Shown in pieces: positions 37,639 through 49,025 of a DNA stretch of 64,000 bases (positions are counted from its first letter, which is position 1; the number at the start of each line of letters is the position of its first letter). This DNA comes from Adineta vaga (lineage: Eukaryota > Rotifera). A program made the translations under genes and the position numbers. The notes under the pieces are model-generated. The model was given only the letters and a program-made list of their open reading frames with translations, did no database searches and had not been told where the DNA came from. The stretch lies in the NCBI GenBank assembly GCA_021613535.1, contig CP075497.1, positions 4,526,001 through 4,590,000 on the forward strand. The letters run 5' to 3'.

Positions 37639-38307
37639 TGTTGCCTCGATTGCGATAAAAAGACGTATGCCGTATTTATATGAATGAGGAGTGTTAATGT
37701 TCACACTAGTCTTGATTACGGCATGTGGTTTCGTCGTATAAAGATTGATTTCTTGCACTCTTTCTATTCGCGTAATACACACACAGACACAAAAGCTTTT
37801 TTCTCTTCCCACCACTACTCTTCTAACTGTTGAACGTCTATACTAACGTAGAGATATTGCGTTCATTCATGACCAGATATGACTCTCTGTTCTTTCACTC
37901 CGTTTTTTTTTCGTTAGTATAGACGAGAAGAAAGGCGAGTATCATCATCAATGCGTTAAGAAGAAAAAAACTCCGAGTAAGAGAGATTGAACGAACGCGT
38001 ACCACCCTAACCATCCACTCAACCGCAGAAACGATGGACGATAACTGACCCAGTACGTGTATTATTATTATATATGGATATGTACGTATACATCGAATGA
38101 GAAAGAAAGGAAAAGAAAAAGTACGAGACTACCATTAGTATCAAGACTGACCATATACACGTAATCACTTCGTTTTTTTTTCTTCTTTTCTTTTATTCAT
38201 TATTTCAAAAGTACAATAAACACACCGAGCAGTTCAGATAAAGATTAAAAACTTTGATTGCAAAATTGAATCGTTATCGAGACGAAAAAGACATTCGAAA
38301 GAAGTTA
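37639..38307. other. Region upstream of laminin gamma
   Basis: 669 bp separating the laminin start from the 3' end of the ROCO gene. Contains laminin 5' sequence and promoter; a pair of near-complementary AACGTCTATACTAACG and CGTTAGTATAGACG sequences at about 37839-37857 and 37911-37926 could form a stem. No gene seen. Confidence 0.
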
Positions 38308-41300
38308 TCACACTGGTGGTACTAAGAGTGGTGTACTAGTTGAAGCTGCTGTTGCAGATGATGATATTGATGTTTGTGGTTGTTGTTGTTGTGACGATGT
38401 TGCATTATCTGTTGTTTTAGTTGCATTTTTTGAATGTCGTTCACGAATTCGTCTTAAAAGTTCTTCACCTAAATTATTTCAAAAGAGAAACTTCATCACG
38501 AATATTCTACGGTCATAAATCAAAATATACTTCGTCGTTTTCTTTCATTTGGTTGAACAAGACGAGCTGTATCGATATTTTCACCACATAATGGACATGC
38601 TTTCGTTTTTAAACATTGTAATTCTTTTGGTGTTGTCCATTCACCCTAAAGAAATCAAGTGCTTTTTGAATAGAACAATAGGCATAAAATACCATAAACG
38701 AAAATTCTTTGCAATTTGTACATTGAACAGATCGTTCAAATTGATTACCTTAAAAATCATAAAATTCAACAACTCAATCTTAGTTTTTGATTAAAATAAA
38801 ATCTTACTTGGAGCTAATTGTGTGAACATTTCTTCAAAATGATTCAATATAGGCATGAGAACATTCCAGATTTCTTCAAAAGCTTGTTCTGCAGCAGCAG
38901 TTCCACAATGACATTTAATAAACGTACGATGATCAGTTTCTATAATGAATCTAAAGCAAAAGTATAAGATGAAGAATAAAATTCATCATTTCATCATCGA
39001 TGATTCTTTTCTTTTTACCTCGTTTCTCTCTCTTCATGTTCACCAAGAATAAAATCATTCCAATGTTTCTTATAGATAATATCTAGTCTTAAAATAGCTG
39101 AAACAGAAAATCGATGAAAAAATCCTAAGGGTAATGATTGACTTGTATAACGAATTGTAATAATAGTTTTTAAACGATTATTAAAACGTTTAAATTCACC
39201 TTCTTGTTCTTTTCCATTGATAAAGGGTAAATAATATGGAACAATAGCATAATCAAATTTAATATCTTCTTTATCGTCAGGATTTTGTTTCATATCAATT
39301 AAACGTGTATAACTTCGTTCTCCTCTCGAAAGTGAATCCAATGATTCAACATGAACGAGACGTTTCAATTGTATTTTATTCATTTTTGGATATGCAACTA
39401 GAAGAAAACGCATAATTGTTAACCATAAATGAAAGAAATGTTCTTTTTTATATAATGAATTAAACCAGAATGAACGAAGTAATTCAGAATGTAAAAGTCC
39501 ACTTTTTAAAAATTCCGTTTTATGTCCTTGAAAACGTGCTTCAGGAAGATTACTTAAAGAGAATATATCATTCTTTTCATAATCAAGATACGTTGTAGAC
39601 ATATCATGACGAAATATACTATATAATAGATCCGTTAACCAAGATGGTCGAAGAAAAACGACACGATCATTTGTACCGATTTCATTAATTACAATAATTT
39701 TACCTTCATCACGTACAGACATAGTTATATCATTAATTAAATGTGGAAGACCATGTTTATTAATCACTCGACTAGCATAATTATCCCAAAGAAGATATGG
39801 AACAGGCAGGAGATCAGCTAATGATTCAATATATTGATTTGCATCGGCCCAAAGACCTGGCAAGATTCGATCAACGTGTGGAAAGATTGTTTTTTGTGTT
39901 AAAACATTGTGTTGAATAATACGATTCAATTCATCAATACCATGAAATGTCAATGAACTTATTGGATGACATGGTTCAATTTGAATATGAATATTAAGTA
40001 ACGAAGAATAGGTTTTTAATCGATCGGAAAGTGATGAAGATATTGTTGATAATGAATGAATTACTTCCATATCATGTTTAATTCGATCAACACGATGTTG
40101 AAGATAAAGTTTAAAAAATTGATTTATTTTTTCTATCGCATCAATTCTAAAAAAAACCGGATTCATATGATAACTAAATCACGTGAATATTATTACTTTT
40201 CTTCATTGGATCGTTTATCATAAAGATCGATACATGTTGCAAGAGGTATAATCATAATTGCACGTGTTCTAGTTGTCTTTTCACATAAAAGTTGTAATAA
40301 TTGAAATAATTGTGTAATGATCGGTGATGATGATCTATCATATGTCTCATTGAATATATCTTCAATAGTTGTAGGCGTCGCTTGTTGAAACTCAAATGTA
40401 TGAATACAGAGTAGATGAAGAGCATTCGTATCGATAAATGGTGACATATGCTCATAATATTCGGATGATCCATTAAAATCATAGATGGTTAATGGAAGAA
40501 ATTTCATTGGTTCAATTGGCGGAGGAGGTGTTGCGGGTGGTGGTGGTGGAACTGGTGATTTTGGTGGAGGAGGTGTAGCTATGGCAGGTTGTTTCGTTGT
40601 TTGCGCAGAAAGATTTCTTTTTTTGCGTGTATTACTTTCTGTACGTTGCGGTTGTATTTTAGATAGTTCAACAATATTTGTTTTTGATGAAGCTTTTGTT
40701 TTTCCTGTTGAAGCAGTTGGCACAGGCGGAGGTGGTGGTTGTACTGGTGGAGGTGTCGGTTGTTCAGTAGCTGTTTGTATTCGAAATGAATATTGATGAA
40801 CTATAAAATGAAATAATTACATACTGATCAGTTCAGTAAATAGAGTATAGAACAAAATATAAGTGAAAGATTGTGTTTTGAGGGCAAACTAATGATGCAG
40901 ATAATGATAAAAAAAGTGTTAGAAGCATTTTTACTTGTTTGAACAGTAACTATTGATGGTAATGTGTTAATTCGATCATTTAAAACGCAATCTATAATAT
41001 TTGTTATTTAAGTCAACTCATACAACTCAAAGAAACCATTCTTGTGTTTAATATAGTTTACTTACCATGAACAATTCTTTCTTGGACTTCTTCTTCATTT
41101 TCGTTGACAGTTAACGGTGCATTTTCTTCTAAACAATTTGCTAATGCTGTTTTACCACTATTCTTTAGGCCAGTTATACATATTTTAAAACCTTGCCGAA
41201 CATGTACATCTGTTAATTGTTCTTCTAAACTATTTTTTACCATTCGAAGTACATTAACCGTATTCGAAACATCTTCATTCAGTACTTCTGGTGGAAAAAT

Positions 41301-42567
41301 TGGTTGTCCAATTGGATTTGTGTAAAGTTTCAGTTCTCGTGTTGTAAGTATTTCATTCGTTAAAATTTTCAATAAATCATTTGAAATTAATCGAATATTA
41401 TTATTTGATACATCGACTTTTTTAGCAATTAATAATAAATAATCCGGAAATTTAGTTAATTGATTAAATGAAAGATCAATAGAAAAAATCATCGATGCAC
41501 GTTTATAAGCAATTGGCATTGGAGGTAGTTTAACAATTAAATTATGACTAAGATTAAGTACATCAAGTGTACTAACTTGTAAGAGATCAACTGGAAATGT
41601 TGCAATTCGATTGTAGGATAGATTGACATTTTTTAAATGATGTAAACGATGTAAACCACGTGGGAATCTTATTAATTGATTATGTGCAACGTGAATATAT
41701 TCAAGTTTTTTCAATTGTCCAAAATCACATGTATGAAGAGATTCTAATTGATTATGATCCAAAACTAGAAATTTTAATCGTTTTAAATTTAATAATTCAT
41801 TATCAATTTTTGTTATACAATTATGTTCAAAATTTAATCGAATTAAAGATTTTAATGTATAGATAACATTAGGTATTTGATTGAAAAGATTAAATGATAA
41901 ATCTAATTCTTTTAAAAGCTTCAATTGTTCAAAGGAATCATTCATATCAGTTAATTGATTTTGTGAACAATTTAATGATTCAAGTTCAATTAAATTGCTA
42001 AGATCAGATGGTAAATCTTTTAATTCATTCTTACTTATATCAAAATGTTGTAAAGTTTTTATCGATGTACAAACATTACGAATCATATCTACACTTGTAC
42101 ATAATTCTGTTGTTGATGTACGAGAACTTAAACGAGATATTGGACGAATAAATGAACCAATATTAACATCGTCATTAATTAAATGAATAGGAAGAAGATG
42201 TCGATTACCAGATGTACCAGCTCGAATAAATAATGTTGGATCAGGTGGACGTGGTGGTGCAGAAACATCAATGTCTATTTCATTCATAGATTTCAAAGAA
42301 TTTTTTGTTGTATTTGCTTGTTGACTATGATTAGCAGTAGTTCGTGCTGATTGGCCGCTACGTTTCTCCGATGATCCACCCGATTTTGTACTTCCCTTAT
42401 GAAATAAACGTCAGTTTAACGAAGCAAAAATATTAAGAAAATTTAAAATATTTTGTTGCTATTTTTTCTGAATGACTTACTTTAGTAGCACTTGTCGTTC
42501 GGCGTCCTACGGCCGACGACGAGGCTTTTCCCGTTGTTGATGGTATGGCTGGCATTGTAGATCTCAT
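38308..42567 (-). CDS. LRR-Roc-COR (ROCO) protein, MFHAS1-like
   Basis: ROCO-family GTPase scaffold without a kinase domain. Nine exons (42481-42567, 41066-42395, 40935-40991, 40197-40800, 39019-40146, 38808-38950, 38693-38748, 38531-38645, 38308-38468) give 1,226 residues. A Ser-rich N terminus is followed by about ten leucine-rich repeats (LQHFDISKNELKDLPSDLSN and similar). The Roc domain has P-loop GLKNSGKT, a DFNG switch II (LTIYDFNGSSEYYEHM), and LATCID at the G4 position. A Pro-rich, Lys-rich insertion of roughly 90 residues lies between P-loop and switch II. COR follows, including FLRPSWLTDLLYSIFRHDM, the segment most like MFHAS1. The C terminus has KCHCG, CTNC and CPLCG, a likely zinc ribbon, then a Gln/Ser/Thr tail. 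LRRK is excluded: the kinase domain is absent. Confidence 0.
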
Positions 42568-43238
42568 TTTTCTTCAACACCCCAACTACAAAAAAGTTGG
42601 CAACAACAGGACGTCAAATGATTGAAATGTTTGATTCTTCTCTTCTGTGATTTTGTTTTACTTTTCTTCTCGCATTTTTTTTTCTTCTTTTTAAATTCAA
42701 ATTGACGCCTTCTTGTCAACAATTCAATCGGCTGTTAACGACAATGCACTTATTCTTATTTTTTCTTCTTATAGTATTTAACTACTCAAAGTTTTATTTG
42801 ATCTCTTGTCACTTTTAGTGTGGTCTTTTTCATAATGAAGAAGAAATTTTCTTCAGTAGGATCTTCTTAAATCACTGAGCAACGAGAAAAAAAAACATAT
42901 TTTCGATTCTGTTTGCAACGAAAATAAACGCAAGAGAATGAAATTTACTCCATTTTAAGTCTTTTACTCAAGTGTATTTGTTTTATTAACGAGAAAAATA
43001 TTTTTTTCTGTTGTCTCTTAAATTTTAGAAAGATTATTTAAAACAAATCTTTTCTTAGAGGAAGATATACCCAATGTAATTTCATCACTTATAAGATCAT
43101 CAGATTTGTATAAAGATATTGAATAGTTCTATTTCACGAAGTAATGTTTTAGTAAAGTGGATATGTCGTATGGTGAATGTTGGAGAATCATCGGAAACGT
43201 ACGTTGTCTCATATCTAAATATGAATTTACTTTTTAAT
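42568..43238. other. Intergenic region
   Basis: 671 bp between the ROCO start and the 3' end of the next gene, with oligo-T and oligo-A tracts. No gene seen. Confidence 0.
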
Positions 43239-44072
43239 TCAAAGAATTGATTTTACAAATGAAATAATCATTAATGCAAAAGAAATCAAAATTTTTGATC
43301 CATGATTGACGACAATGTCAACATCAACTAATCGTCCATCTAATGTTGCTGTAACACCATGTTTGAATAGAATTCCTTTGACGCTATTCAATGTTGCTTC
43401 ATCATTACATAGAGATCGATTACAGTGAAGATCAAATGTTGCAGAATAACCATCATATTGGTGTATATATACACTGATCTCATTTAAAATACCTAGAGTA
43501 CTACAAGAAAATGTGTTTTTTTTCTCATAGATATCATTGGAAATTCGACATAAACCATATTGTGTGCTTGATCCACATTGATGAATAGTTTCATTTCTAT
43601 CATAGCAAGACAGATCAGAATTATTTAATATTGAAGAAGAATTTGAAAATAAAGGCGCCAGTTCAGTCCAAATAGCACGAAAATCATACTGTCGCTTGTT
43701 GATTTCATTAGTCAAATTTCTTGCTAATTCTCGACTACAATCATCTTTATCCTGACATCCAGTATAGATACTGAAAAGAAAAAAATTTCCAAGAAGCGAA
43801 TTAGCGAATAGATTGCAAGTACGAATACTTATGGGACTAATCTTCGATGATAGATTCCAAGCAGAAAAACTAACTGTGTATGTTCCCTCTTCACCGGTAC
43901 TTTGCAAAAATACAGTACAGAAGCGAGCTATTGTTGTTTGATTACAATGAGCAGGAATGAGCAATGGTGTTGTTACATTCGAAGTGTAGAAACAATTCGT
44001 CAGACATTGAAGTGCATTGCAGATAACTAAGCAATGGAAGAATCCAATGATTAGAGTTCGAATAAATAACAT
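43239..44072 (-). CDS. Cys-rich secreted or GPI-anchored orphan protein
   Basis: One uninterrupted 277-residue frame. An N-terminal hydrophobic signal (LFIRTLIIGFFHCLVICNA) is followed by an ectodomain with about twelve cysteines and many N-glycosylation sequons (NVT, NQT, NLS, NLT, NSS, NDS-like, NET, NRS). The frame closes with a small-residue/hydrophobic stretch (ILISFALMIISFVKSIL) and no cytoplasmic tail, the pattern of a GPI-anchor signal. The opening CLTNC recalls Ly6-like surface proteins, but the length and Cys pattern do not fit a single Ly6 domain. I do not recognise the family. It is intronless while most neighbours are split, which could reflect a lineage-specific or retrocopied gene. 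Confidence 0.
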   Translation of the reverse strand: MLFIRTLIIGFFHCLVICNALQCLTNCFYTSNVTTPLLIPAHCNQTTIARFCTVFLQSTGEEGTYTVSFSAWNLSSKISPISIRTCNLFANSLLGNFFLFSIYTGCQDKDDCSRELARNLTNEINKRQYDFRAIWTELAPLFSNSSSILNNSDLSCYDRNETIHQCGSSTQYGLCRISNDIYEKKNTFSCSTLGILNEISVYIHQYDGYSATFDLHCNRSLCNDEATLNSVKGILFKHGVTATLDGRLVDVDIVVNHGSKILISFALMIISFVKSIL

Positions 44073-44538
44073 TGAACAAATTCAAAACCAACAGGTGGAT
44101 AAGATCAGAAGAAATGAGTTTGTTTTGCTATTTCGACTCATTTTTATAAGAGATACAACGGCGACGAGTGAGAGCGATAACTACGAGTCATTTTTCGTCG
44201 TCAAAACAAATCATGAATATCTTTGACACTTTCGCTGTTATCACGCTTAGCAACGGTTTTTGTTGATGTCGTTAAAAATCATTATTTATGATAACATACA
44301 ATAAATGACGCCAATGCTTTTAGATACTGCGGATTATTCACTTTCTAGATCTTCCAAGTGATATACAATAGTAAATTGTTTTCATGTGTCTTTGTTTCAA
44401 TGCATTCTCTATACAATATCTCACACGAAAAAGACGAGAGAACAGAATTTGTTTTCTCCAAAATAGGACAGGCAACAGTACATCAACAAAATGAAAGAAA
44501 AAAAACTATAAAAACAAAGAAAAACCAACAAAAACAAA
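44073..44538. other. Intergenic region
   Basis: 466 bp between the orphan surface-protein start and the SETDB1-like stop. No gene or clear motif. Confidence 0.
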
Positions 44539-46815
44539 TTAAAGTAATCGATGGCGACATTCGTCGGAACCGCAACGACAATGTAGCACACGATTTTCCA
44601 CTGTATCAACCTAGAATAAAACAATACAAGATAGATTCACAGACGAAAAAAAATGACAACTTACTTCATATGAATAATCCCAAACAAGTTCAGTACCTGC
44701 TTTAACACTAGATGTAGTGAAAAATGCAACCCATGGAAATCGCACATCCCATGTTTCAATAAATACATTTTGAACAAAAACGTTTGGTGCACAGGAATGA
44801 TTGTAGAAACGTGAAATATTTCCTTTGTAATGAGCGTCCATAACATAGACTCCTGAATCATAATTAATGTGTTGATAATTAGATAATTCTTTATTTTTAT
44901 CTTCCGTAGACATATGCGTATCTAAATAATAAATAATATTTGATTGATTCTATTCTAAATCATAAATACATACTTCCATTCGATTGTATTTCAGACAATT
45001 CATTTGAAATATTGACTTGTTCATCGAATTGATCTATATAATTGCAAATAAATGATATTTATGAATATTTAGTTTAATCACAAACCTTTTTGAATATTTG
45101 TTTTTATTTTCTTCTGAAAGAATGATGCTTTCAACGATGTTATAAAATCTAATGCAGTAAAATAAACATCACCCATTGTTTTTTCTGTACCACGTCGATT
45201 AGCATCTTCATCATTAAGTATTTCTCCAGCATAAAAACTTAGAAAAGTTCCAGCTGGTAAATCGTATAGAGTTCGTACACCCCAACCTTTTTCTGATGTA
45301 TTATAGATTTGTAGTAGAGTATTCAAACCAAATTGCACACAACGATTTATACAACGTGAATCACATTTACATTTACCATTGCATTCATATATGCCTGAGT
45401 GAATTTTTTCAAGTAATCTTCCATTTTTATAACTAAAATTTCTTTTTGCTAGTGCATCATAAAGAAATAAACGCATATCATCTGTATGATCAATAGTATC
45501 ATCTTCTATATCAATCGATTGTTGAAATAATTCTTTTAATGAACCAATCAAATCTTCATAATAATGTGATCGAATAATTCCATCATATGTTTTCTGCCAA
45601 CATGCACATTTTGTTGTATCAATACAACCATCAGTACATGAACAACCTTTGATATTGTCTTTATCAATACTAATATCTGATGTATATGGAATTCGTTCAG
45701 TAATATATTCAAATGATTTTGGTAATGTTGAATCAATTTCATTGACAAGCATCAATGGAACATTATCTTTTCCAGATGTATAATCTTCCAGATTCACAAA
45801 AGCTGTGTTTGGTGAGATGAATTTCTGTGTGACACGACAATTCATATCAAATGTAAATTGTCGAATTGATAATAATGATTCTGTTTGATAAAGAAAAGCA
45901 TGTAAACGTTCACCATCAGTAAACATTTGTCCACATGGTGATATATATACAATTGTACCGAGATCATTACGTATTTGACGTTTCCATCCATAATTTAATG
46001 GTATTAAAAGAAAATGACATTTATTATTATGATTTATTGTCAATGATTTTTCCGATGCAAATCGTTTACATGGTGGTTCATATGTTGATAATGAATTAAA
46101 TAATGGTTGAAGACGTAATGAACCACGATAAAGCCATTCATGTTTATTTAATACAGGTAAAAAGACACGCATAAGACTAGCATCAACTTTCGAAACAATA
46201 GCATCAATCCATTGTCCATTCAATTCAATATTAATATGATCTTTAACAGAAATATTTACTAAGCGTCGTTTTGGATATGTTAAAACATAATTTTCTATAT
46301 ATTGTTTTGTTCCTAAATCAACCTTCGATAAATAATTTGATAATGGCTCAAGTAACAATCGAATAGCAGTTGAACGTAAATAAAATGGTGAATCACTGTC
46401 AGCAAATATTAAATAACGTTGATCATTATCATTTGCTGGTTGTTCAGCAATTATTCCACGTAATGGTTTATCTATATATCTCGATGTATCTGCATCACCA
46501 CTTGGCATACAAAGTACGCGTGTACCAACATTAACTTGTTCATTAATACTATCATTTAAAGCGACACGTTCAGGTGGATAACGATAATGATCTTGAGATG
46601 TTGGTTTATGATGACAATTCGATAAACGACATGTCTATTAGTAGAAAAACAATAAGAATTTGTTTTTCTTTGTATGTTAATTTTATTGATTGACTTACTA
46701 ATATTTGAAGTTTATTATCATTTGTTTGTTGCGCTCGTACAAAATATGCCATTGTCCATCCATGTGAAGGATTATAAACAAGAACGCGTTGGCCAACATC
46801 GATAGCCAAAGGCAT
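44539..46815 (-). CDS. SETDB1: SETDB1-like histone H3K9 methyltransferase
   Basis: Nuclear enzyme that trimethylates H3K9. Five exons (46699-46815, 45086-46634, 44974-45033, 44665-44921, 44539-44610) give 684 residues, about half of vertebrate SETDB1. Tudor-like segments open the protein (GQRVLVYN, VGTRVLCMP). An MBD (IPLNYGWKRQIRNDLGTIVY then ISPCGQMFTDGERLHAFL) starts near residue 230. The pre-SET cysteines follow (CSCTDGCIDTTKCACW, CNGKCKCDSRCINRC). SET is bifurcated: GWGVRTLYDLPAGTFLSFYAGE then GDVYFTALD, an insertion of about 60 residues (much shorter than in vertebrates), then YKGNISRFYNHSCAPNVFVQ, RFPWVAFF and GTELVWDYSYEV. Post-SET is CRCGSDECRHRLL. NHSC and the post-SET cysteines are intact, so it should be active. 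Confidence 0.
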
Positions 46816-47664
46816 AATGAAAAAATTTTCCTATGTTTAAATTGTGTTTTTTTGTTAATTAATTCAAGAAAATTGATGAAGTTTTTTCTTTGTGAAATAT
46901 CTTAATTCATTTATTGGTTTAATCAGATTTGCTACTAAAAATAGAAAAATAAATATTTTTTTCTTGAAAAATTTTTTCATTTCAATGAAAATAATGAAAA
47001 TTTTAAGAAAAACAATATGTTTATTACTAACAAAGAGATAAACTAACTGATCAAAACGATATATGTGACATTTATGTTATGTACAAAGAGGCTCTACAAT
47101 CAACTTTAATTGGAGAATATTAGCTAACCAATCATTAGAAGATTTCTTTTGTAAATGTAAATGTGAATATCAAAAGACGAAAATCTTTGCTTCTTTATTT
47201 ATACAACAATAGGATGCATGAAACATGTGAAATCTTCTAATATTTTATTTATAAGTTTAAAAAACATTGAAAATAAAAGTTGAAATATGTTTTAATTTAC
47301 GAAAAAACACTGGAATGAAACAATCTTTTATTTAATAAAATTCTATTGAAAAATACTCACATTGAAATTCATACGAAATAAGATCAGAAATTCAATAAAT
47401 AAAATTATGTCAAATTTGCATGATAAATTATCGATATTTAATAGAAAGCAATATATCATCATTTCAAATCAATAGTTCTACACTTGACTCGAAAGATAAG
47501 TATGATTAATTTCAATTGGTTCAGTTCATTATTCAACTTTCTCACTATTTTTGTTTTATTTGAATTAAAAGCAAAGCCTTGATTTTATCATAAATCATTT
47601 GAAATCTATATTAACAGGAGTTGTATTATCTGTTAGCATGCATTATTAATTTTCTATCGTCAAT
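46816..47664. other. Divergent intergenic region
   Basis: 849 bp, very AT-rich, between SETDB1 (minus) and the orphan GPCR (plus). No gene seen; it holds both promoters. Confidence 0.
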
Positions 47665-48723
47665 ATGAATTCTACACTAGATGAAGTTATTGATGAAATA
47701 TGGCCTAATGAAGATTGGATGATTCCCTATTTATTCTTTTTACTTACTGTAGGCACTATTGGTAATAGTTTTAGTTTAGTTTTATTTCGAAGTTATTCAA
47801 TGCGACAATATTCATGTTCATTATATTTTTCTCTCATGGCTATATTTGATGAATTAACATTAATCTGGTGGATCGTCAATCGTTTATCAAGTCAATTAAC
47901 TGATACTACACTTCGTGATCGTTCAACACTATTATGTAAATTATTTGTTGTTATCTATTATAGTTCATCACAAGCATCGATTGGTATGCTTGTCTTAGCT
48001 ATGTTCGATCGATTATATACAGTTTTTAAAATTGCCCATGGATATTTTGATACACGTATTTTCACTCGTCGACAACGCTTTCAACATACTTGTTTAGGGT
48101 TTTTTTTCTTTATACTTATTGGATTAAATTCTCTACTATTTGGCTCGCAACTTATTTTATCACCGGAAAATAATGAAGAATATTGTGTCATTATCGATCT
48201 ATATTTTAATCGTATTTATTCAATTATTGATCTATGTGTATATGCTATTATACCTTGTATATGTATGCTGATAGGTGACACACTTATATTATTCTATATT
48301 CGAAAAACAAGAGCTCGTGTTATTTCAATAACTAATATAAATAAACGACATGAAACACAATTATCCATTATGCTTGTAATTACATCTCTTGTATCATTAT
48401 TTATTGTTAGTCCATATAGTGTTCTCAATCTTTTAGTTAATTTTTCCAATATTCTCAATAATGATTATCGTACATTGCATACACTTAATGATGCCTTTGG
48501 TCTTTTATCAACATTTACACATGCTATGCACTTTTATCTTTTTCTTATGATTAGTAGTACAATTCGAAAACAATTTCGATGTATCTTAAATTCATGTTTT
48601 ACTACTTGTTCGAATGCAAGAAATGTTTTTCGACCTACAGCAATCACACCCATAAAAACAACAGCATCATCTCAACCAACGATCAATACGATTCCTCCTT
48701 TACTTAATCAACAAACAGTATAA
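47665..48723 (+). CDS. Orphan rhodopsin-class GPCR, intronless
   Basis: Single 352-residue frame with seven hydrophobic helices. TM1 contains the conserved Asn (TVGTIGNSFSLVLF). TM3 ends AMFDRLYTVFK, a DRL variant of DRY. Cys before TM3 (TLLCKLF) and in the second extracellular loop (EEYCVIID) can form the usual disulfide. TM6 lacks the CWxP motif (VTSLVSLFIVSPYSVLNLL) and TM7 lacks NPxxY (HFYLFLMISSTIRK). It resembles loosely the FMRFamide-receptor-like orphans common in rotifers. Ligand unknown. A polyadenylation-like AATAAA lies near 48770. Confidence 0.
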   Translation: MNSTLDEVIDEIWPNEDWMIPYLFFLLTVGTIGNSFSLVLFRSYSMRQYSCSLYFSLMAIFDELTLIWWIVNRLSSQLTDTTLRDRSTLLCKLFVVIYYSSSQASIGMLVLAMFDRLYTVFKIAHGYFDTRIFTRRQRFQHTCLGFFFFILIGLNSLLFGSQLILSPENNEEYCVIIDLYFNRIYSIIDLCVYAIIPCICMLIGDTLILFYIRKTRARVISITNINKRHETQLSIMLVITSLVSLFIVSPYSVLNLLVNFSNILNNDYRTLHTLNDAFGLLSTFTHAMHFYLFLMISSTIRKQFRCILNSCFTTCSNARNVFRPTAITPIKTTASSQPTINTIPPLLNQQTV

Positions 48724-49025
48724 TTACTTGTTTATAGTTTCTATCATGGCTTTTGTAGTTTGATATACAAATAAAACTAAATACATCGGTAGATTTAAGG
48801 TTCATAATATTTCAGTTAAAACACTTGCTTTCGTATTCTAAGCAATGTTTTATTATACACGAATTTATTAATTGTTTAGTTCTATCACAGATTTGTCTAC
48901 AAATCAAAGTTACAATTCACAATTATGCATATCACTACATATTCTATTGATTAGACTATAATATCTGATTTGATCAGAAAAAGAAAATCATTAAAAAACA
49001 AGCTTTGTAAAAATATAGATTGCAT
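48724..49025. other. Convergent intergenic region
   Basis: 302 bp between the orphan GPCR and the D-aminoacylase 3' end. Only AT-rich sequence seen. Confidence 0.

Noticed and set aside
37639-37815. N-terminal extension of laminin gamma to 37815
   Set aside because: The extension places 59 non-signal residues before a perfect signal peptide starting at 37638; it is 5' UTR read in frame.
40485-40796. Gly/Val-rich plus-strand frame opposite the ROCO gene
   Set aside because: It is the antisense of the poly-proline insertion; the minus strand has the conserved GTPase motifs.
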